From Clostridia bacterium (GTDB lineage: Bacteria; Bacillota; Clostridia; Christensenellales; HGM11417), in assembly GCA_028700355.1 (NCBI GenBank), contig JAQVSX010000012.1:1-9304 (forward strand): 9,304 nucleotides of DNA, written 5' to 3'. The notes beneath the pieces are model-generated. The model saw only the letters and a list, made by a program, of their open reading frames with translations, made no database searches and was not told where the DNA came from. Of the stretch, positions 4,961 through 9,304 are shown one piece after another. The translations under genes and the position numbers were made by a program. Each line of letters starts with the position of its first letter. The first letter of the stretch is position 1.

Positions 4961-5021
4961 GATTGCTAGGCGCCGAGTTACAGCGTTGCTGTTTGCGTAC
5001 TAACAGTACGCCGCTTTTTTT
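4961..5021. repeat. Orphan double-hairpin element between spoIVA and relA
   Basis: A GC-richer island within AT-rich DNA. It contains the palindrome GGCGCC (4969-4974), a small hairpin CAGC-GTT-GCTG (4981-4991), and a perfect 7-bp hairpin GCGTACT-AAC-AGTACGC (4995-5011) followed by CGC and seven T (5015-5021). On the plus strand it looks like an intrinsic terminator, but no plus-strand gene precedes it. On the minus strand it lies beyond the relA terminator and ends in seven T at 4956-4950. It resembles, from memory only, short palindromic repeats dispersed in clostridial genomes (REP-like). Confidence 0.5.
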
Positions 5022-5056
5022 GAAAATGTCGGGATTGTTTATTGATAATTCCTATG

Positions 5057-5088
5057 AAATAAAAAAAGGTGATAAACAATCACCTTTT
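5057..5088 (-). terminator. relA (recJ-relA unit) terminator
   Basis: On the minus strand AAAAGGTGAT (5088-5079) and ATCACCTTTT (5073-5064) form a perfect 10-bp stem with a 5-base loop, continuing into a run of seven T at 5067-5061. It starts 26 bases after the relA stop codon. It would keep recJ-relA transcripts out of the sporulation gene downstream. Confidence 0.9.
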
Positions 5089-5114
5089 AAGACCGGAAAA
5101 TGAAAATTGTATTT

Positions 5115-7253
5115 TTACACCTTTGTTCTGTATACATCTATAACGAGCTGATTGCTTTTTAATTTATTTATAAGCATATCAAGCTCTAAAATATTGTTAA
5201 GCGATACAGTAACATTGATAATCGCTTTATTATTCTTGTCAACACGGGCATTTATGCCGGTAATATTAAGTTTCATTTCAGATACTATGCTGCCTATCGT
5301 GGCGAGCAGACCGGAGCTGTCATAGGCAAGTATTTGCAGACCTGCGGTATATTTGTTTTCCTTACTTGTTGACCACTGGGCATCTATTAACCTTTCCTTA
5401 TCGGCATTGCGCAGGTTTGGGCAGTCGTTGCGGTGTACGGAAATGCCTCTGCCCCGAGAAATAAAACCGATAATTATATCGCCCGGAACGGGATTGCAGC
5501 AGCCTGCAAACCTTACAAGTAAATCGTCAAAGCCCTTAATTATAACCCCTGTGGCGTTAAGGCTTTTCTTTGTTGCGGGGCGTTCTTCCTCTTTTTTGGG
5601 CGTACTTAGCGCCCTATTATTGTCATACTGCTGTATTAATTTAAACAGCACCTGATTTGTGGTTATTCCGCCGTAGCCTACCGCAGCAAAAATCTCGTCT
5701 GTGCTGGAAAAGGAGTATTTTTCCATTATGGGAATAAGCGCCTTTTCTGAAAATACGGTGTAAAAATCGTAACCCTTGCGCTTTGCTTCCCTTTCAAGCA
5801 TTTCCTTGCCGTATTTTATGTTTTCTTCCTTCATCTCCTTTTTAAAAAACTGCCTTATCTTTGCCTTTGCGCCTGAGGTCTTTACTATTTTAAGCCAGTC
5901 GAGAGAAGGGCCTTTTGAACTGCTTGAAGTTATTATCTCTACAATGTCGCCCACTTCCATCTGTGTGGAAAGCGGAACCATTTTTGAATTTATTTTTGCA
6001 CCTGTGCATTTGTTGCCTATCGCACTGTGTATGTGGTATGCAAAATCAAGAGTAGTCGAACCGACGGGCAGACTTACAACGTCGCCTTTGGGGGTAAAAA
6101 CCAACACTTCGTTTGAGACAAGGTCGCCCTTTAATCCCTTGTAAAATTCTCTGGAATCCTTAAAGTCCCCCTGCCATTCAAGCACTTCTTTTACCCAAGA
6201 AAGCTCGTTGCCTGCGGATTTTCCATTTTTATTTTCTTTATATTTCCAATGCGCCGCTATACCGTATTCGGCTGTCTTGTGCATTTCTTTTGTTCTTATC
6301 TGAATTTCAAAAATCTGCCCGAAATTTGTTACAACCGTAGTATGAAGCGATTGATACATATTGGGCTTGGGCGTTGCGATATAATCCTTTATTCTGCCCG
6401 GTATGGGCTTCCATTTTGTATGAATTGTGCCTAAAACATTGTAACAGTCTTTAACGGAATCGACAATAATCCTTACGGCTATAAGGTCGTATATCTGGTC
6501 TATCGTCTTGTTTTGCAGTTTCATCTTTTTGTATATGCTATAAAAATGCTTTGGTCTGCCGAAAACTTCGGCTTCTACATTTATTTCTTTCAGCATACTT
6601 TTTATATTATCTATAACTATGTTTACAAGGTCCTGCCTTTCCGCCTTTTTATGGGCAATAGCTTCTATTAAATCCTTATAAGCCTGCGGCTCTAAATATT
6701 TTAAAGATAAATCTTCAAGCTCGCATTTTATGTTTGATATACCAAGCCTGCCTGCAATCGGCGCATAAATGTCGAGGGTTTCTCTCGCCATAGAAAGCTG
6801 CCTATCCTTTGAAAGATAGTTAAGCGAGCGCATATTGTGCAACCTGTCGGCAAGCTTTATCAATATTACCCTTATGTCCTTTGCCATAGCAACAAACATT
6901 TTGCGCAAATTTTCTGCCTGTTCTTCTTCTTTGGAGTTGAATTTTATTTTTTCAAGCTTTGTAACGCCGTCTACAAGCATGCAGATTTCTTCGCCGAACT
7001 CTTTTTTTAATTGCTCATTGGTTACAATAGTGTCTTCTACCACATCGTGAAGCATTGCCGCCGCTACGGCGTAAACGTCAAGTCCCATATCGACCAATAT
7101 ATCTGCAACGTAATAGGGATGTGAAATAAAATCGTCTCCGCTCGCTCTCTTTTGACCTTTATGGGCAGTATTGGCAAAGTTATACGCTTTTTCAAGCAGC
7201 GCATAATAAGAATTGCCGTAATAATATTTCATTTTAGAAAGTAAGTTTTCCAT
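5115..7253 (-). CDS. relA: Bifunctional (p)ppGpp synthetase/hydrolase (Rel)
   Basis: Long RelA-SpoT homologue of 712 residues; the B. subtilis enzyme is of similar length. It makes and degrades the stringent-response alarmone (p)ppGpp. The HD hydrolase domain (about 25-190) keeps H45 (SHPYYVA), H69-D70 (MLHDVVEDT) and D136 (LADRLHNM), so hydrolysis should work. The synthetase domain (about 225-345) has GRPKHFYSIYKKM at 232-244, D256 in YDLIAVRI, RIKD at 287-290 (the RxKD form of bifunctional Rel, not the ExDD of synthetase-only RelA), YQSLHT at 300-305 and EIQIRT at 316-321. TGS follows at about 383-442, the zinc-finger-like CC region at about 581-613 (FAGCCNPVPGD, HRNDCPN) and ACT at about 636-708. 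AGGA at 7262-7265 precedes the ATG by eight bases. It follows recJ by 37 bases, so they are probably one operon. The symbol rel is equally apt. Confidence 0.98.
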   Translation of the reverse strand: MENLLSKMKYYYGNSYYALLEKAYNFANTAHKGQKRASGDDFISHPYYVADILVDMGLDVYAVAAAMLHDVVEDTIVTNEQLKKEFGEEICMLVDGVTKLEKIKFNSKEEEQAENLRKMFVAMAKDIRVILIKLADRLHNMRSLNYLSKDRQLSMARETLDIYAPIAGRLGISNIKCELEDLSLKYLEPQAYKDLIEAIAHKKAERQDLVNIVIDNIKSMLKEINVEAEVFGRPKHFYSIYKKMKLQNKTIDQIYDLIAVRIIVDSVKDCYNVLGTIHTKWKPIPGRIKDYIATPKPNMYQSLHTTVVTNFGQIFEIQIRTKEMHKTAEYGIAAHWKYKENKNGKSAGNELSWVKEVLEWQGDFKDSREFYKGLKGDLVSNEVLVFTPKGDVVSLPVGSTTLDFAYHIHSAIGNKCTGAKINSKMVPLSTQMEVGDIVEIITSSSSKGPSLDWLKIVKTSGAKAKIRQFFKKEMKEENIKYGKEMLEREAKRKGYDFYTVFSEKALIPIMEKYSFSSTDEIFAAVGYGGITTNQVLFKLIQQYDNNRALSTPKKEEERPATKKSLNATGVIIKGFDDLLVRFAGCCNPVPGDIIIGFISRGRGISVHRNDCPNLRNADKERLIDAQWSTSKENKYTAGLQILAYDSSGLLATIGSIVSEMKLNITGINARVDKNNKAIINVTVSLNNILELDMLINKLKSNQLVIDVYRTKV

Positions 7254-7290
7254 AACTTTTGTCCTGCCTTAAAGGCTTTATCTATATGTT

Positions 7291-9304
7291 TTACTTTTTT
7301 AAAAATTTTAATTTGTTGTATATTTCTGATTTATCAAGTTCTCTCTTTATACCCGTTTGCGCTTTAACCGTGCCGTCAATTTTTATTAGCCCGAGCTGGC
7401 AAAATACCAAATAGCAAACTGTAAACTGCACTAACTGCGCCTCGGGATACTTTTTGCTTATATTATAATAATAGTTTGCCACATTTAAAAAGGGGCGGGC
7501 TACTGCGGCGGTATCGGTCATCATTATGTAATAATTTTTAAAAGTGTCTCTGTCGGTTGTATAGGGCGCATCCTTTAACATATTATAACATTTTTTTTGA
7601 GGTATATAAACTTTATTCTGCTCACTTTTAAAACAGCTTATATATGTCGCTGAAAAGGGCTGCTCTGCAAATATTACAGTGTCATAACCGCCGGCAAGGG
7701 GTTTGTATGGGGCAAGCAGTATTCTGCTTATGTTGTTGCCGTCGCTAAAATCAAACACAGAAAGCTTAAAGCTTTTTAGCTTAGGATAATTATTATAAAG
7801 CCTTTCAAGCTCCTTTACCGAAAACACGACTATTAATGTGCCATACTGCTTTATTTCCATATATAAACTGCTCTCTTGCTCTTCGTCATACAGCTCAAAA
7901 TCGCATAAGTGCCGCTCCCCAAGCTCCTGTTCTGCCTGCAATAAATAATTGCTGATTATTTTGTTTTGGGCGGCGGCAGAATTTATGTTTACGTTAAAAT
8001 CCTTTAAATAACCCTTGTCGTAAAGCCTGCCCTTAAATGCGTTTTGCTGAAATTCTATTAACAGCTCGTTTTCCGCTAAGCTTAGTATATCCGTGTTTTC
8101 TCCGAAATTAAAGCCTATAAAATTTGTATTGAGCAGTTTAAAGGTAAGATGATTCGGGTAATTTTTTAAAAAATCGGCATTTATGCAGCTACCCTTGTAT
8201 AAAAATTGCGGTCTGTAATTACCTATGCCGCACGGCTCAAAAATACTGAGCTGACCGACAAAATTCTCGTTTAATTTTTGGTTTGTCAAATCGAAGTCGT
8301 AATATTTGCGCCTTATAAATATTTCTGCGCCAAAACCTGCAAGATAATTTTCTGCTTTTTGTATGAATGCGCTAAAATTTTCTTCCCTTATCGTAACGCC
8401 TGCGGCATATTTATGCCCGCCGAACCTTTCTAAAATATCTTTCATTGAAGAGAGCATATCAAATATATTTATGCCCTCTATGCTTCTGCCCGAACCCTTA
8501 ATAAATTCTCCGCTATGGCAAAACACAAAGGCGGGGCGGTAATATTTTTCGCACAGTTTAGACGCAAGTATGCCCGAAACTCCGTCGCTTTCGCTTTGGT
8601 CAATTACCGCTATGCAGCGGTTACGGCTTAACTCGCTGTTATCTATTTTTTCTGTCAATCCCTCAATAAGCTGTTTGCAAAGAATCTGCCTTTTTGAATT
8701 TTCGCCGTTAAGCTCATTTGCAAGCCGAGTTAAAAACTTATCATCTTCTTCGTAAAACAAAGCAAGCGCACGCTTTGCCTCGCCTATTCTGCCTGCCGCA
8801 TTTATTCTCGGAACTATGCCGAATGCGACGCAGTAAACGTTTATACTCTCTTTAAGCCCCGCTACCTCGTACAATATTTTTAAGCCCCTGCGGGGAGAGT
8901 CGTTAAGCTTTTTTAAGCCTGCATATGCAATATTTCTGTTTTCTCCGCAAAGCTCGACGCTGTCGCCTATAGTCGCTATTGCCGCAATGTCTATATACTT
9001 TTCTACTTCGGCTATGCCGTCTAATGCTTGTATAAGCTTTAATACAACGCCGCAGCCGCATAAGTCCTTAAAAGGATAGTTTTCCGACACTTTTGGGTTT
9101 ATCACGACGCAATCGGGAATTTCTCCGTTGCTGTTGTGGTGGTCGGTAATTATTACGCCGATACCTTTGCTTTTTAATATTTCTACCTCGCTTATTGCGG
9201 TTATTCCGCAATCGGCAGAAATAAAAAGGTCGGGCGAGTAGCTGCTAATAATGTAATCTATTGAATCTGCGTTAATTCCGTAGCCTTCCTCACGCTCAGG
9301 TATG
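7291..9304 (-). CDS. recJ: Single-stranded-DNA-specific 5'-3' exonuclease RecJ (N-terminus beyond right edge)
   Basis: RecJ degrades single-stranded DNA 5' to 3' in recombination, mismatch and base excision repair, using divalent metal in DHH-type active sites. The frame is open to the window edge, giving 670 residues. The visible start IPEREEGYGIN is a conserved RecJ motif, then come SADCGIT (D at 9211-9213) and TDHH (DHH at 9136-9144). Further motifs are PRINAAGRIGEA, the DHHA1 domain with DQSESDGVSG and GGHKYAAG (8398-8421), an OB-like stretch, and a long C-terminal extension (about 7291-8000) as in Firmicute RecJ. Roughly 80-120 residues, including the first aspartate motif, should lie to the right. 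A GTG at 9105 opens an apparently complete shorter frame but would lose the DHH motif, so it is not the start. It is followed by relA after 37 bases, with no apt gene between. Confidence 0.96.
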   Translation of the reverse strand, partial: IPEREEGYGINADSIDYIISSYSPDLFISADCGITAISEVEILKSKGIGVIITDHHNSNGEIPDCVVINPKVSENYPFKDLCGCGVVLKLIQALDGIAEVEKYIDIAAIATIGDSVELCGENRNIAYAGLKKLNDSPRRGLKILYEVAGLKESINVYCVAFGIVPRINAAGRIGEAKRALALFYEEDDKFLTRLANELNGENSKRQILCKQLIEGLTEKIDNSELSRNRCIAVIDQSESDGVSGILASKLCEKYYRPAFVFCHSGEFIKGSGRSIEGINIFDMLSSMKDILERFGGHKYAAGVTIREENFSAFIQKAENYLAGFGAEIFIRRKYYDFDLTNQKLNENFVGQLSIFEPCGIGNYRPQFLYKGSCINADFLKNYPNHLTFKLLNTNFIGFNFGENTDILSLAENELLIEFQQNAFKGRLYDKGYLKDFNVNINSAAAQNKIISNYLLQAEQELGERHLCDFELYDEEQESSLYMEIKQYGTLIVVFSVKELERLYNNYPKLKSFKLSVFDFSDGNNISRILLAPYKPLAGGYDTVIFAEQPFSATYISCFKSEQNKVYIPQKKCYNMLKDAPYTTDRDTFKNYYIMMTDTAAVARPFLNVANYYYNISKKYPEAQLVQFTVCYLVFCQLGLIKIDGTVKAQTGIKRELDKSEIYNKLKFLKK

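Noticed and set aside
7266..7276. Palindrome GCCTT-A-AAGGC before relA
   Set aside because: As RNA it gives only a 4-bp stem with a 3-base loop, and as an operator it has no second site. It is probably chance.
9103..9105. GTG at 9105 as the recJ start
   Set aside because: The frame stays open to the window edge and the upstream codons encode the RecJ DHH and ADCGIT motifs.

Overview
The window looks like a chromosomal housekeeping segment of a low-GC, endospore-forming Firmicute, most likely from the class Clostridia. The basis is AT-rich intergenic DNA, strong AGGAGG-type ribosome binding sites, consensus sigma-A promoters, a full-length spoIVA (a gene restricted to endospore formers) with a plausible sigma-E promoter, and a long bifunctional Rel enzyme of the Firmicute type. 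I see no insertion sequence, phage gene, CRISPR array, tRNA or rRNA, and no defence or biosynthetic cluster. The interesting material is mostly regulatory and lies between genes.

Layout from left to right. Positions 1-60 (minus) hold the first 20 codons of alaS (alanyl-tRNA synthetase), running off the left edge. A divergent promoter pair (93-157) separates it from a small membrane protein at 206-877 (plus), whose ends resemble the two halves of a bacterial PH-like fold with a transmembrane hairpin between them. It converges, with only 24 bases and no clear terminator, on rho (902-2395, minus), a 497-residue termination factor with a charged N-terminal insert that carries an AT-hook-like motif. 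Rho is preceded by about 645 bases without a gene. This stretch holds a good rho promoter at 2838-2865, implying a leader of about 435 nt with several hairpins, and the perfect-consensus promoter of an HU gene (3041-3313, plus).

HU and spoIVA (3371-4849, minus) converge on a perfect 13-bp terminator hairpin. Upstream of spoIVA come a candidate sigma-E promoter, an orphan double hairpin at 4961-5021, and the relA terminator. relA (5115-7253, minus) is the downstream partner of recJ (7291-9304 and beyond, minus). The two are 37 bases apart and probably co-transcribed, without the apt gene that separates them in Bacillus subtilis.

Functionally the segment mixes genome maintenance (recJ, HU), transcription control (rho), the stringent response (relA), translation (alaS) and spore coat assembly (spoIVA). 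Each block appears to have its own promoter, so this is a set of adjacent units, not one system. Two supplied-frame starts were corrected (HU to 3041, spoIVA to 4849), and recJ is extended to the right edge. I found no convincing new multi-gene system. The best leads are the structured rho leader, the orphan hairpin element with a possible degenerate second copy in that leader, and the split PH-like membrane protein.
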